Part shown: one piece after another, positions 9,194 through 18,211 of the stretch
Layout of the letters: every line of letters begins with the position of its first letter
Numbering within the stretch: position 1 is the first letter of the stretch
Origin: Nostoc sp. 'Peltigera membranacea cyanobiont' 210A
GTDB taxonomy: Bacteria > Cyanobacteriota > Cyanobacteriia > Cyanobacteriales > Nostocaceae
DNA: 64,000 bases
Direction: 5' to 3'
Assembly (NCBI RefSeq): GCF_002246015.1
Contig: NZ_NOLJ01000007.1
Location: 248,487 to 312,486 of the forward strand
Position numbers and translations under genes: made by a program
Notes under the pieces: generated by a model
Databases searched by the model: none
Seen by the model: the letters and a program-made list of their open reading frames with translations, nothing else
What the model was told of the DNA's origin: nothing

Positions 9194-9807
9194 ACTCAGA
9201 ATTAATTGACCAATTAAGCGGCTCTCTAGGCGCAAACGGATTACCTTACACGATTCCCATTCATCCCAACTTAGTCCATCTGACAATAGGTTTGTTCATC
9301 ATTGGAATGACCTTTGATATTGTTGGTGTTCTGTTCCCCTTTGAAAAATGGGTCTTCAAATATTTAGCAATTACTGTGGAACGTGACAACTTATTTGATG
9401 TTGGCTGGTACAACATGCTAGCTGCCAGCATCATCACATTTTTCACAGTGGCAGCAGGCTTTTACGAAATGCTGTTGGCAACACCACCGGCTGATATGAA
9501 AAGTGCCTGGGGATTGCAGGCAATGGAAACTATGCTTTGGCATGGTGTAGGTGGGGTGTTCTTATTAGCGCTGATTGTTGTCTTGACCATCTGGAGAGCA
9601 TGGCAGCGCTTCGTTTGGGCCAAACAAGAATATAAACAGACAGATAGAGAAGTGCAATGGATCTATCTGTTGGCAGGCATAGCAGTCATGTTCATTCTGT
9701 ACGTCCACGGGACACTAGGGGCGCAAATGGCTGCCGAGTTTGGCGTACACAATACAGCAGATAATTTGCTGCGATCGCACCAAGACCTCAACACAACACT
9801 CAAATGA
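9190..9807 (+). CDS. DUF2231 membrane protein, second of pair
   Basis: This 205-residue paralogue of the preceding protein has about four transmembrane helices. The DUF2231 motif is IHPNLVHLTIGLFIIGM near residues 24-40. Further conserved His occur in MLWHGVGGV, ILYVHGTLG and EFGVHNTADN. The start at 9190 is chosen because the ATG overlaps the upstream TGA; an upstream in-frame ATG at 9130 would read through the first gene. It is followed by a 150-base spacer that carries a heptanucleotide repeat and then ctaC. Two adjacent DUF2231 genes before coxBAC are, as I recall, also found at the heterocyst-associated cox3 locus of Anabaena. Confidence 0.88.
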   Translation: MNSELIDQLSGSLGANGLPYTIPIHPNLVHLTIGLFIIGMTFDIVGVLFPFEKWVFKYLAITVERDNLFDVGWYNMLAASIITFFTVAAGFYEMLLATPPADMKSAWGLQAMETMLWHGVGGVFLLALIVVLTIWRAWQRFVWAKQEYKQTDREVQWIYLLAGIAVMFILYVHGTLGAQMAAEFGVHNTADNLLRSHQDLNTTLK

Positions 9808-9859
9808 GTCATTAGTCAATTGTCCTTTGTCCTTTGTCATTTATTTAAAGTTACTAACC

Positions 9860-9957
9860 AATGACCAATGACCAATGACCAATGACTAATGACCAATGAC
9901 CAATGACTAATGACCAATGACCAATGACCAATGACTAATGACTAATGACTAATGACC
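9860..9957 (+). repeat. Heptanucleotide tandem repeat (STRR)
   Basis: About 14 contiguous copies of a 7-base unit AATGACC/AATGACT run right up to the ctaC start, so that the last unit supplies an in-frame ATG at 9952. Heptamer STRRs are typical of heterocystous cyanobacteria. Every unit carries ATGA, an overlapping start and stop, in successive frames. The opposite-sense relative GTCATTGGTCATTTGTCATT lies after gatA near 17360-17379. Confidence 0.9.
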
Positions 9958-10872
9958 ATGAAAATCCAGAAGATTTTAAATATTTTGACGCTGCTTACAG
10001 GCGCGATCGCAGTGACTTCTATGAGTCTCTGGATCGGCAAGCAGGCTTACTCCTGGCTTCCTCCTCAAGCAGCAGCCGAATCCCTACTCATTGATGATTT
10101 GATTAGCTTCTTAGTAACCCTCGGTGCCTTCATCTTCTTGGGAGTAACAAGTACTCTGATGTATTCTGTCATCTTCCATCGGGCAGTCAAAGATGACTTC
10201 ACTGATGGCCCCCCGATAGAAGGTAACGTCGCCTTAGAAGTTGTCTGGACAGCAATCCCAATTCTCTTGGTGTTTTGGATTGCAAGCTACAGCTACCAAG
10301 TTTACGAACAAATGGGAATTCAAGGCCCATCGGAAATAGTTCATCTGCATAATCCGCTGGCAATGGAATCAGCTTATGCAGCACCAGCTAAAGCCTTAGC
10401 AGAACCCGTTGAGAAAATCGACGTACTAGCTAAACAGTGGGCGTGGGTTTTTCATTACCCAGAAAGAGATATTACCAGTACCGAATTGCATTTACCAAGC
10501 GATCGCCGGATACGTTTAGCGCTGAAATCACAGGATGTTTTGCACGGCTTTTATATACCTGCATTTCGCCTCAAGCAGGATATTATTCCTAACCACGCGA
10601 TCGACTTTGAATTTACTCCCATCCGCCCCGGCAAATACCGATTAACCGATTCTCAATACAGCGGTACATACTTTGCGACGATGCAAGCGAATGTAGTCGT
10701 CGAATCTCCTGAAGATTATCAGCAGTGGCTGGCACAAGCTGCAACTCAAAAGCCATCCCCAGCAAAGAATCAAGCGGCTTCTGAGTATGCTCAAACATCC
10801 AATCAATCAGTCCAAACAGGTTGGGTTACAGTTCCACCTGCTGCACCTCCTCTAGTCAATTCTCCTGGTTGA
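9958..10872 (+). CDS. ctaC: Alternative terminal oxidase subunit II lacking the CuA site (ARTO/Cox3 type)
   Basis: This heme-copper oxidase subunit II has 304 residues from the ATG at 9958; the ATG at 9952 is part of a repeat. It has hydrophobic segments near 5-26, 48-74 and 92-114, then a periplasmic/lumenal cupredoxin domain with KQWAWVFHYPE and VLHGFYIPAFRLKQD. In canonical subunit II the CuA ligands are His, Cys, Glu, Cys, His, Met. Here His196 and Met242 remain, but Asp231, Gln233, Ser235 and Phe239 replace Cys, Glu, Cys and His (segment LTDSQYSGTYFATM). It therefore cannot bind CuA as in cytochrome c oxidases. This is the hallmark of the cyanobacterial ARTO, thought to take electrons from quinol or another donor. 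It is encoded 13 bases before ctaD. Confidence 0.9.
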   Translation: MKIQKILNILTLLTGAIAVTSMSLWIGKQAYSWLPPQAAAESLLIDDLISFLVTLGAFIFLGVTSTLMYSVIFHRAVKDDFTDGPPIEGNVALEVVWTAIPILLVFWIASYSYQVYEQMGIQGPSEIVHLHNPLAMESAYAAPAKALAEPVEKIDVLAKQWAWVFHYPERDITSTELHLPSDRRIRLALKSQDVLHGFYIPAFRLKQDIIPNHAIDFEFTPIRPGKYRLTDSQYSGTYFATMQANVVVESPEDYQQWLAQAATQKPSPAKNQAASEYAQTSNQSVQTGWVTVPPAAPPLVNSPG

Positions 10873-10885
10873 AAGGAAAGTAACC

Positions 10886-12547
10886 ATGACTAATGTTCCT
10901 ATTGAAGGTATCCTTCTCCCTGATGAGAAGCCTAACCACGAATCTCCGAGTAGCTGGAAAGAATACTTCAGCTTTAGTACCGACCATAAAGTTATTGGTA
11001 TCCAGTATCTCGTTACCTCATTTTTCTTTTTTCTTGTCGGCGGTATATTTGCGATGGTGATGCGGGGAGAACTGATGACACCCGAATCAGATTTAGTCGA
11101 TCGCACCGTCTACAACGGGATGTTCACCATGCACGGCACCGTGATGCTGTTTTTGTGGACATTTCCCTCACTGGTTGGTTTTGCCAACTATTTAGTACCC
11201 CTGATGATTGGGGCGCGAGATATGGCATTTCCCCGCCTGAATGCCGTCGCCTTTTGGATGGTACCAGTAGTTGGGATTTTGATGATGGGTAGCTTCTTTG
11301 TCCCTGGAGGCCCAGCCCAAGCCGGTTGGTGGTCTTACCCGCCAGTCAGTCTCCAGAATCCCACAGGTAACTTAATTAATGGTCAAGTTCTCTGGCTGTT
11401 AGCAGTGGCAATATCCGGCGTATCCTCGATTATGGGGGCAGTGAACTTTGTCACCACAATTGTGAAGATGCGGGCCCCAGGAATGGGCTTTTTTCGGATG
11501 CCCTTGTTTGTCTGGGCAGTGTTTAGCGCCCAAATCATCCAACTATTTGGACTTCCTGCACTGACAGCTGGCGCGGTGATGCTGCTACTTGACCTCACAG
11601 CTGGCACTGCCTTTTTCGACCCCGCCAAAGGTGGGAATCCAGTAATGTTTCAGCATTACTTCTGGTTCTACTCCCACCCAGCCGTTTACGTGATTATTTT
11701 GCCCATCTTCGGCATTTTCTCAGAAATTTTCCCAGTTTATTCACGTAAACCCCTATTTGGTTACAAAGTAGTTGCCATTTCATCTATCTTGATTGCCGTA
11801 GTCAGCGGTATTGTTTGGGTACACCACATGTACGTCAGCGGTACTCCTGGCTGGATGCGGTTGATTTTCATGCTGACAACGATGTGTGTATCTGTCCCCA
11901 CAGGAATTAAAGTATTTGCTTGGGTAGCAACTATTTGGGGCGGTAAACTGCGGCTAAATACCGCCATGCTGTTTGCCTTGGGTGCATTAGTCATGTTTGT
12001 CTTCGCCGGAATCACAGGCATTATGCTCTCCTCCGTGCCCGTTGATGTCCACGTTAACAATACCTACTTTGTAGTCGGACACTTCCACTACGTCCTCTAC
12101 GGCACCGTGACAATGGGCTTATTTGCAGCCATCTATCACTGGTTCCCTAAAATGACCGGAAGGATGTACTCAGAAAGCTGGGGTAAAATCCACTTTTGGT
12201 TAGCCTTCATCGGCACAAACCTCAACTTTTTGCCCATGCACCCCTTGGGATTGCAAGGAATGTTACGCCGAGTTGCTTCCTACGCCCCAGAGTATCAATT
12301 CTGGAACATCATCGCCAGCCTCGGTGGATTTCTCTTAGGAATGTCCACCTTGCCCTTCATATTCAACATGGTGATTTCTTGGATGCAAGGCGAGAAAGCA
12401 CCCGCTAACCCTTGGCGAGCAATCGGACTAGAGTGGTTAGTTTCTTCACCCCCCCCAGTAGAAAACTTTGAAGAAACTCCCATCATCATCTCCGAACCCT
12501 ACGGCTACGGCAAATCAGAACCCTTAACAGCCAACCTCCCAGAATAA
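10886..12547 (+). CDS. ctaD: Heme-copper oxidase subunit I
   Basis: This is the catalytic subunit (553 residues, about 12 transmembrane helices) that reduces oxygen to water. Ligands are visible: low-spin haem His83 (TMHGTVMLF) and His401, CuB His264, His313 and His314 (WVHHMY), haem a3 His399 (GHFHYVLYG), and cross-linked Tyr268. The K-channel is present (SVPTGIKVF, Lys342). The D-channel Glu of GHPEVY is replaced: the motif is YSHPAVY (262-268), the A2-subtype signature in which a Tyr-Ser pair takes over the proton relay. AAGGAA precedes the ATG at 10886 at good spacing. It belongs with the CuA-less subunit II upstream and ctaE downstream. Confidence 0.96.
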   Translation: MTNVPIEGILLPDEKPNHESPSSWKEYFSFSTDHKVIGIQYLVTSFFFFLVGGIFAMVMRGELMTPESDLVDRTVYNGMFTMHGTVMLFLWTFPSLVGFANYLVPLMIGARDMAFPRLNAVAFWMVPVVGILMMGSFFVPGGPAQAGWWSYPPVSLQNPTGNLINGQVLWLLAVAISGVSSIMGAVNFVTTIVKMRAPGMGFFRMPLFVWAVFSAQIIQLFGLPALTAGAVMLLLDLTAGTAFFDPAKGGNPVMFQHYFWFYSHPAVYVIILPIFGIFSEIFPVYSRKPLFGYKVVAISSILIAVVSGIVWVHHMYVSGTPGWMRLIFMLTTMCVSVPTGIKVFAWVATIWGGKLRLNTAMLFALGALVMFVFAGITGIMLSSVPVDVHVNNTYFVVGHFHYVLYGTVTMGLFAAIYHWFPKMTGRMYSESWGKIHFWLAFIGTNLNFLPMHPLGLQGMLRRVASYAPEYQFWNIIASLGGFLLGMSTLPFIFNMVISWMQGEKAPANPWRAIGLEWLVSSPPPVENFEETPIIISEPYGYGKSEPLTANLPE

Positions 12548-12665
12548 ACGCAAACTATCGGGAAGACGCAAAAACCCTCCGCGTACCTCTGCGCTTCCCT
12601 TTGCGTACCTACCCTGCGGGAAGGCAAAGTGCCTATGCGTTTCAAACTCCCCCTCAAAAACCAAA

Positions 12666-13268
12666 ATGGACAGCTATATCAATTCCCACGAATTGCCCCA
12701 CACAGCCGCAGAACACAGCCACGATGAAGAAGGCAACAAAATGTTTGGCTTCATCGTCTTCCTCCTCTCAGAAAGCGTCATTTTCTTAAGTTTTTTCATC
12801 GGATATGCCATCTACAAAACAACAACACCTAACTGGCTACCAGCAGGTGTTTCTGGACTAGAAATAAAAGAACCAGCAATCAACACAGTAATTCTTGTTG
12901 CTAGTAGCTTTGTAATTTACTTAGCAGAACGCGCCCTTCAACGCCACGACTTAGTAAAATTTCGCCTGTTTCTCTTGGCAACAATGGCGATGGGAACTTA
13001 CTTTTTAGTTGGACAGGCGATTGAATGGAACGGCCTCGCCTTTGGTTTCACCTCTGGGGTATTTGGTGGAACCTTCTATCTGCTTACAGGCTTCCACGGT
13101 TTGCACGTTTTCACTGGTATCCTGTTGCAGTTAATAATTTTGGTACGTTCTTTCATCCCTGGAAACTACGATACAGGTCACTTCGGCGTCAATGCAACTT
13201 CATTGTTTTGGCACTTCGTCGATGTTATCTGGATTATTTTGTTTGTCCTTATCTATGTTTGGCAGTAA
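12666..13268 (+). CDS. ctaE: Heme-copper oxidase subunit III
   Basis: This 200-residue protein has about five transmembrane helices. Family landmarks are FIVFLLSESVIFLSFFIGY (about 28-46), QAIEWNGL, TGFHGLHVFTGILLQL (about 141-156) and the C-terminal SLFWHFVDVIWIILF. Subunit III stabilises the catalytic core. The 118-base gap after ctaD contains a Nostoc dispersed repeat (CTCTGCGCTTCCCTTTGCG), so the last gene is not tightly coupled. No strong ribosome-binding site precedes the ATG at 12666. It completes the ctaC-D-E set. Confidence 0.94.
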   Translation: MDSYINSHELPHTAAEHSHDEEGNKMFGFIVFLLSESVIFLSFFIGYAIYKTTTPNWLPAGVSGLEIKEPAINTVILVASSFVIYLAERALQRHDLVKFRLFLLATMAMGTYFLVGQAIEWNGLAFGFTSGVFGGTFYLLTGFHGLHVFTGILLQLIILVRSFIPGNYDTGHFGVNATSLFWHFVDVIWIILFVLIYVWQ

Positions 13269-13382
13269 AGATTGATGGGAAGAAAAACCCAGATAATTTC
13301 TCTGGGTTGGTGTATGTGGCATTGTTAATTACTTTTATGCCCCATACACCATTCACTGTAATAACTATATTTGGGTCTTAGT

Positions 13383-13982
13383 TCAACCTTTCAAATTCAC
13401 CTTCTCCTCAAACTTTGATCCATCTTGATGAGATAAAAATTTTTCACTACTGTGATAACTTCTTCGCCATTGTTCGAGCTTATCTATAGATATCGATTTA
13501 GATGTGACATTCACACCATTTCCTCGCCAAGCAACTTCTGCATCTGTTGTGAAAACCCCACACTCTAATTGATCTAGCCTCATACTCCAATATTCGCTAA
13601 ATCTACCTTTTAAAGTAATAACTTGCTCAAATACCTTGTTTCTATGCTTATTTCTTCTTTTTCGTTCTGTTGCTCCAGTTGCTTCTGTATCAATAAACTT
13701 AGTTTCAATTAAAAAGAGACTACCTTTAAAGGTTAGGAAGACAAAATCACACTTTCCTAAATCTGTATAATCTGAAATTGGAGACTTTTCAAATAACAGC
13801 AATTCAGCGCACGAGGGGAACAATTCTTTAATATTTAGAAACAAATAAGCTTGCAATAGAAGTTCCTTATCATAAGGAAACAAGATTACTCCTTCAAAAA
13901 ATTTTTGAATGTCATCGTGAGTTTGGGGTTGAATTTTTTTACAGTATGAAACAAATCTATGTAGCTCGTTGACGATCATCAA
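13383..13982 (-). CDS. Uncharacterised protein with PD-(D/E)XK nuclease-like core
   Basis: This 199-residue soluble protein belongs to no family I can name. A nuclease-like pattern is visible: Asp79 in GKCDFVFL, then a short strand and Glu93-x-Lys95 in FLIETKFID, with a helical N-terminus carrying Glu60. That D-(x)13-E-x-K spacing and hydrophobic strand context match the PD-(D/E)XK fold of restriction and repair enzymes. A basic segment (KRRRNKHRNK near 106-116) follows. The gene converges on ctaE and ends 114 bases from it. It has no methyltransferase partner, so a restriction role is not supported. The fold is inference from a short motif. Confidence 0.6.
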   Translation of the reverse strand: MMIVNELHRFVSYCKKIQPQTHDDIQKFFEGVILFPYDKELLLQAYLFLNIKELFPSCAELLLFEKSPISDYTDLGKCDFVFLTFKGSLFLIETKFIDTEATGATERKRRNKHRNKVFEQVITLKGRFSEYWSMRLDQLECGVFTTDAEVAWRGNGVNVTSKSISIDKLEQWRRSYHSSEKFLSHQDGSKFEEKVNLKG

Positions 13983-14181
13983 GTTTTAACTCCTTCCCCC
14001 AGTCGCAGCCTTAAGGGTATTAGCATCAAAAGATACCACTCTCTCAAGGAAATTATCATCCGCATAAGTAACTAAAAAAACGATTAAAATCCTAGATACT
14101 TAAGGCAATGTACTGTTGACAGTTCAATCAAACGAATTTTTAAGTTGCTTTTCAGTATTGGTGGATTTTTGACTCCTGGCC

Positions 14182-15534
14182 TCAGCTACCAGTCAGCGAT
14201 TTTATATGAGCAGGAAAACTGGCATTTTGCAAAGCTTGAACGGTAATTCTAGAATCTTGTACACAAAATTGCCAACCTAAGCGAACAAGTTTACGAGAAG
14301 TTTCAGTTTGGATAATTCCAATCACTGGCATTTTTGCCTTTTCTTTGTCTACTGAATGCTCTTGCAAAATTGTTTTCAAGCGATGTAAGTCTTCCATATT
14401 ACCTGCTTGTTGTGGATTTAATTCCACCATCACCATTTGTACTGTTTCCACTGGCTCTGCATCTTCAAGAATAAATTGAGTTTGCTCGTCACGTCGATCT
14501 ACTTTTCCCCAAATAATCAATCTAGTATCAACTTGGAGTATGGAACTAATGCGTTCGTAAGTTTTCGGAAAAACTACAGCTTCTGATTGTGTAGTTAGGT
14601 CTTCTATTTGCAAGATTGCCATCTGATCGCCTTTTTTCGTCACCACTTTTTTCACGTTATTTAACATCACAACTGCACAAAGCCTCGTTTCTTCTCTTTG
14701 ATCTGCCAGTTGCGAAAGGTTAATTGGTGTCAAAAGTGGTGCTATTTGTCGTAAGGATTTCAGGGGATGATCTGATACATAAAATCCTAGTAATTCTTTC
14801 TCCTTTTGCAACTTTTCCTGGGCGGTAAAATCCATTATAGGTTTAGATTTTGGAGCAGTTTCAAAGGCATTACTTGCTCTTTTATTCTGAGCCGAAGAGA
14901 AGCCGTCGCCCAATAAATCAAATAGATTCCCTTGACCACTAGCTCTATCTTTCGCACGCGATTGTGCCCAATCATACACTAATTCTGAGTCGTTAATTAA
15001 CTGTTGGCGGTTGGATTCAATTTTGTCAAAGGCTCCACAGTAAATTAACGACTCCAGAGTTCGGCGGTTAACAGCACGCAAATCCACGCGATCGCAAAAA
15101 TCAGCGAGTGATTTAAACTCTCCTGTCTCATTTCTCGCTTCCAAAATACAAGCGATCGCATTTTGTCCCACGTTACGCACTGCCGAAAATCCAAACAGAA
15201 TCTTGCCTGCCGTCGGCGTAAAATCAACACCAGAACGATTTATATCTGGCGGATCTATGGAAATCCCCATATTTGTACAGTTAGTAATATATCGCTGTAC
15301 CTTATCGGTATCACCACTGTTAGCCGTTAACAGTGCCGCCATATATTCCAATGGGTAATTAGCTTTTAAATATGCTGTTTGATAAGTTACATAACCATAG
15401 GCAGTGGAATGAGATTTATTGAAACAATTAGAAGCTATTAAGCCATTTTTGATCGCAAAATTGTGGTCACGTTCAACCCCAATGTCATAAACATTTTGTT
15501 TGCCTAAATATTTACGTGTGGCTATTTTTATCAT
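14182..15534 (-). CDS. dnaE: DNA polymerase III alpha subunit, C-terminal half with split-intein C-fragment
   Basis: This 450-residue gene begins with the 36-residue DnaE split-intein C-part (IntC) and continues with the C-extein. Residues 1-36 read MIKIATRKYLGKQNVYDIGV and end GLIASN, followed by the +1 Cys of CFN. The extein then covers the end of the polymerase fingers (FNKSHSTAYGYVTYQTAYLKANYPLEYMAAL with dispersed conserved residues), the helix-hairpin-helix region and an OB-fold (about 290-380, AVVMLNNVKKVVTKKGDQMA). The N-half gene lies elsewhere; trans-splicing joins both into full DnaE. The start at 15534 is the intein's own Met. No second dnaE fragment occurs upstream in this window. 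Confidence 0.97.
   Translation of the reverse strand: MIKIATRKYLGKQNVYDIGVERDHNFAIKNGLIASNCFNKSHSTAYGYVTYQTAYLKANYPLEYMAALLTANSGDTDKVQRYITNCTNMGISIDPPDINRSGVDFTPTAGKILFGFSAVRNVGQNAIACILEARNETGEFKSLADFCDRVDLRAVNRRTLESLIYCGAFDKIESNRQQLINDSELVYDWAQSRAKDRASGQGNLFDLLGDGFSSAQNKRASNAFETAPKSKPIMDFTAQEKLQKEKELLGFYVSDHPLKSLRQIAPLLTPINLSQLADQREETRLCAVVMLNNVKKVVTKKGDQMAILQIEDLTTQSEAVVFPKTYERISSILQVDTRLIIWGKVDRRDEQTQFILEDAEPVETVQMVMVELNPQQAGNMEDLHRLKTILQEHSVDKEKAKMPVIGIIQTETSRKLVRLGWQFCVQDSRITVQALQNASFPAHIKSLTGS
15427..15534 (-). other. Split intein C-fragment (DnaE IntC, Npu-like)
   Basis: These are the codons for residues 1-36 of the dnaE-C product. Block F carries Asp17 (VYDIG) and His24 (ERDHNF); block G ends in Ser35-Asn36 before extein Cys37. 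Compared with the N. punctiforme IntC as I remember it, only two positions differ (NFAIKNGL instead of NFALKNGF). The catalytic residues appear intact, so it should be active in protein trans-splicing. Confidence 0.95.
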
Positions 15535-15894
15535 CCTACCTTACCTCGAAAAATTTTGTGTAATTGATAAAATTATGAAATTTGTAGTATTAATAAGGTT
15601 GTAATACAAAATTATATCACTAGAAAACACTGCTATACTCTTACACAAAAGTAGTCAATATAGATGAAAACTTTGGCAAACTATTCAATAGATGGTTGAT
15701 AGCCATGTATTTGCTGTTTTTAAAAACGTATTAAACACATTTCAATACATATTAATCCGCATAATCCGCTTAGTCAGATGAATGGAGAATGGCAAGCAGA
15801 GGAGAATAAGCAATTGCCCAATACCCAATAACCAATACCCAATATCGACCAATATGTACTAGAATCAGTGATTTGAGTCACAAAGAGAGCAATC
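15535..15894. other. Intergenic region between dnaE-C and gatA
   Basis: The region is divergent and AT-rich, with no gene recognised. It must contain both promoters. A short tandem CCCAATA/ACCAATA repeat lies near 15817-15845. Confidence 0.5.
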
Positions 15895-17355
15895 ATGGCA
15901 TCCATCCGCGAGTTGCACCAACAGCTGGTTAAAAAAGAACGTTCTGCCGTTGAAATTACCCAAGAAGCTTTAGAGCGCATTCAAGCGTTAGAGCCGAAAT
16001 TGCACAGCTTTTTATGTGTGACGGCAGATCGGGCATTAGAGCAGGCGGGTGCTGTGGATGCCAAAATTGCAGCAGGAGAAGAAATTGGGCTGCTAGCGGG
16101 CATTCCTGTGGGTATCAAGGACAATATGTGTACCAAGGGAGTTCCTACCACCTGCGCCTCCCGGATTTTGGAAAATTTTGTGCCGCCTTATGAATCAACG
16201 GCGACGCAAAAACTGGCAGATGCTGGGGCGGTAATGGTAGGCAAAACCAACTTGGATGAGTTTGCAATGGGTAGTTCCACAGAAAACTCTGCCTATCAAG
16301 TCACGGCTAATCCTTGGGATTTGTCACGAGTTCCAGGTGGTTCTTCAGGGGGTTCGGCGGCGGCGGTGTCTGCCCAAGAATGTGTAGTTGCTCTCGGTTC
16401 TGATACTGGCGGTTCGATTCGCCAACCTGCATCTTTTTGTGGTGTGGTGGGGATGAAACCCACTTATGGTTTGGTTTCTCGTTATGGTTTGGTGGCTTAC
16501 GCTTCGTCTTTGGATCAAATTGGGCCATTTGGAAACACAGTAGAAGATGCGGCAATATTATTAAGTGCGATCGCAGGTTACGATCCCAAAGACTCTACTA
16601 GCCTAAAAGTTGCCATTCCCAACTATGCTGCTAGCTTAAAACCAAACTTCAAACCCAGAGGTCAGCTGAGAATTGGTATCATTAAAGAAACTTTTGGTGA
16701 AGGTTTAGACCCTGTAGTGGAACAAGCTGTTACCAAAGCAGTAGATCAACTACAAAGCTTGGGAGCGGAAATTCATATAATTTCTTGTCCCCGCTTTCGC
16801 TATGGCTTACCCACCTACTACATCATCGCCCCATCCGAAGCATCAGCAAACCTGGCTCGTTACGATGGCGTGAAATATGGGTATCGCGCTCCTGATGCCG
16901 ATAATCTGCTATCAATGTACACTCGTACCCGTGCTGCTGGTTTTGGTACAGAAGTAAAACGCCGGATTATGATTGGCACTTACGCCCTTTCGGCTGGCTA
17001 TTATGACGCTTACTACCTGAAAGCGCAAAAAGTCCGTACTTTGATTAAACAAGACTTTGAAAAGGCTTTTGGCGCGGTTGATGTGTTAGTTTGTCCCACA
17101 TCTCCCACTACAGCATTCAAAGCAGGGGAAAAAACTACTGACCCCTTGAGTATGTATTTAACTGACTTGATGACTATTCCTGTGAATCTTGCTGGTTTAC
17201 CCAGTTTAAGTTTGCCATGTGGTTTTGACGAACAGGGGCTACCGATAGGATTACAGCTAATTGGCAATGTTCTGCGAGAAGACCTACTGTTTCAGGTAGC
17301 TTATGCTTATGAGCAATCTACTACTTGGCATCTGCGTAAACCGCAAATATCTTGA
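15895..17355 (+). CDS. gatA: Asp-tRNA(Asn)/Glu-tRNA(Gln) amidotransferase subunit A
   Basis: GatA hydrolyses glutamine to supply ammonia for converting Glu-tRNA(Gln) to Gln-tRNA(Gln), essential in bacteria lacking GlnRS. At 486 residues it has normal length. The amidase signature [15 protein letters not shown] spans about 146-160. The Lys-Ser-Ser triad is Lys75 (GIKDN), Ser150 and Ser174 (DTGGSIRQP), with spacing identical to characterised GatA. The start at 15895 is the conserved [11 protein letters not shown]. The partner genes gatB and gatC are not here; cyanobacterial gat genes are usually dispersed. Confidence 0.97.
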   Translation: MASIRELHQQLVKKERSAVEITQEALERIQALEPKLHSFLCVTADRALEQAGAVDAKIAAGEEIGLLAGIPVGIKDNMCTKGVPTTCASRILENFVPPYESTATQKLADAGAVMVGKTNLDEFAMGSSTENSAYQVTANPWDLSRVPGGSSGGSAAAVSAQECVVALGSDTGGSIRQPASFCGVVGMKPTYGLVSRYGLVAYASSLDQIGPFGNTVEDAAILLSAIAGYDPKDSTSLKVAIPNYAASLKPNFKPRGQLRIGIIKETFGEGLDPVVEQAVTKAVDQLQSLGAEIHIISCPRFRYGLPTYYIIAPSEASANLARYDGVKYGYRAPDADNLLSMYTRTRAAGFGTEVKRRIMIGTYALSAGYYDAYYLKAQKVRTLIKQDFEKAFGAVDVLVCPTSPTTAFKAGEKTTDPLSMYLTDLMTIPVNLAGLPSLSLPCGFDEQGLPIGLQLIGNVLREDLLFQVAYAYEQSTTWHLRKPQIS

Positions 17356-17408
17356 AAATTGTCATTGGTCATTTGTCATTGGTTCTTAATTCTTCTCCTC
17401 TACTCATT

Positions 17409-17432
17409 AGAGACGCGATTAATCGCGTCTCT
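17409..17432. repeat. Perfect 24-bp palindrome (dispersed repeat)
   Basis: AGAGACGCGATT (17409-17420) is followed immediately by its exact reverse complement AATCGCGTCTCT (17421-17432). A close relative, GAGACGCGATTTATCGCGTC, occurs at 56261-56280. It lies between the convergent gatA and the HTH gene and could also act as a terminator hairpin. Confidence 0.75.
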
Positions 17433-17453
17433 CCACTCTTTCTGCTTTTTTGG

Positions 17454-17918
17454 TCATTTGTTAGTCTGATTACTGACTATTGACTGTTGATTATTATCTT
17501 CTGGAGTCAGCGATTCAGCTGTAAGCTGTGGATTAAGTATATGAAGAAGACCAGCAGATGCACCGACCAATAATAAAATATAGGTCAGAACAAGAGGTAT
17601 GTATGTATTTTGTTTGTTGTCTGAATTGTGGTGAGCATTTTTAGAATCTTGACAGACAACATTGCTTATAAGGCTGTACGATAAAGCATTTCCATCCAGC
17701 CCTAAAGCATCTCCATAACGACGGATGAATCCTTGCAGAAAAATCGGCTCAGGCAATTCTTCAAATCGATCTTCTTCTAACGCTTGCAAAATACCTACTC
17801 GAAGCATTGTCTGAGAGGCTATTTCTTCTATGCGGATAGATTTTTCTTGTCTTACTTGTCGCAAGCGTGTGGTTATTTCCTTTAGTTGCTCTACTTGAGC
17901 TTCATTTAAGAGCGTCAC
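17454..17918 (-). CDS. RodZ-like helix-turn-helix membrane protein
   Basis: This 154-residue protein has an N-terminal HTH_25/RodZ-type domain (about 10-85): LRQVRQEKSIRIEEIASQT, ILQALEEDRFEELPEPIFLQ and GFIRRYGDALGLD are typical. A linker and one transmembrane helix follow at about 106-127 (IPLVLTYILLLVGASAGLLH), then a short polar C-terminus. RodZ links the MreB cytoskeleton to the envelope. This protein is shorter than full RodZ and lacks the periplasmic beta domain, so a related regulatory role is equally possible. It is convergent with gatA. Confidence 0.8.
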   Translation of the reverse strand: MTLLNEAQVEQLKEITTRLRQVRQEKSIRIEEIASQTMLRVGILQALEEDRFEELPEPIFLQGFIRRYGDALGLDGNALSYSLISNVVCQDSKNAHHNSDNKQNTYIPLVLTYILLLVGASAGLLHILNPQLTAESLTPEDNNQQSIVSNQTNK

Positions 17919-18211
17919 AGTCTTCTCCTGTATGGGCTAATTCTACTATTCATTGAGAAGACTTCAATCCGCATACGTAATTTTACTGAATATTTGATTT
18001 TAGGATAAATTTTTTTGGGAATGGCTTAATCCTGGATTGTAAAATGCTAGCCAAGGTTAGCTAAGTATACTTTTTGTTATATATAATACTTTTCATACGA
18101 GAAAATGGGCGCAAAAATTAACAAGCCGCAACTTATAATACAAGTATTATCCCAACGCCTACTCTGGGCTGGGATAATTGCAGCGATCGCTAATGTTCTG
18201 CTCAATAACGA

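Noticed and set aside
9860-9957. Possible CRISPR array (regular repeats before ctaC)
   Set aside because: Units are only 7 bases, contiguous and without spacers; this is an STRR.
12601-12789. Plus-strand frame overlapping the start of ctaE
   Set aside because: It is a shifted reading of a dispersed repeat and of ctaE codons.
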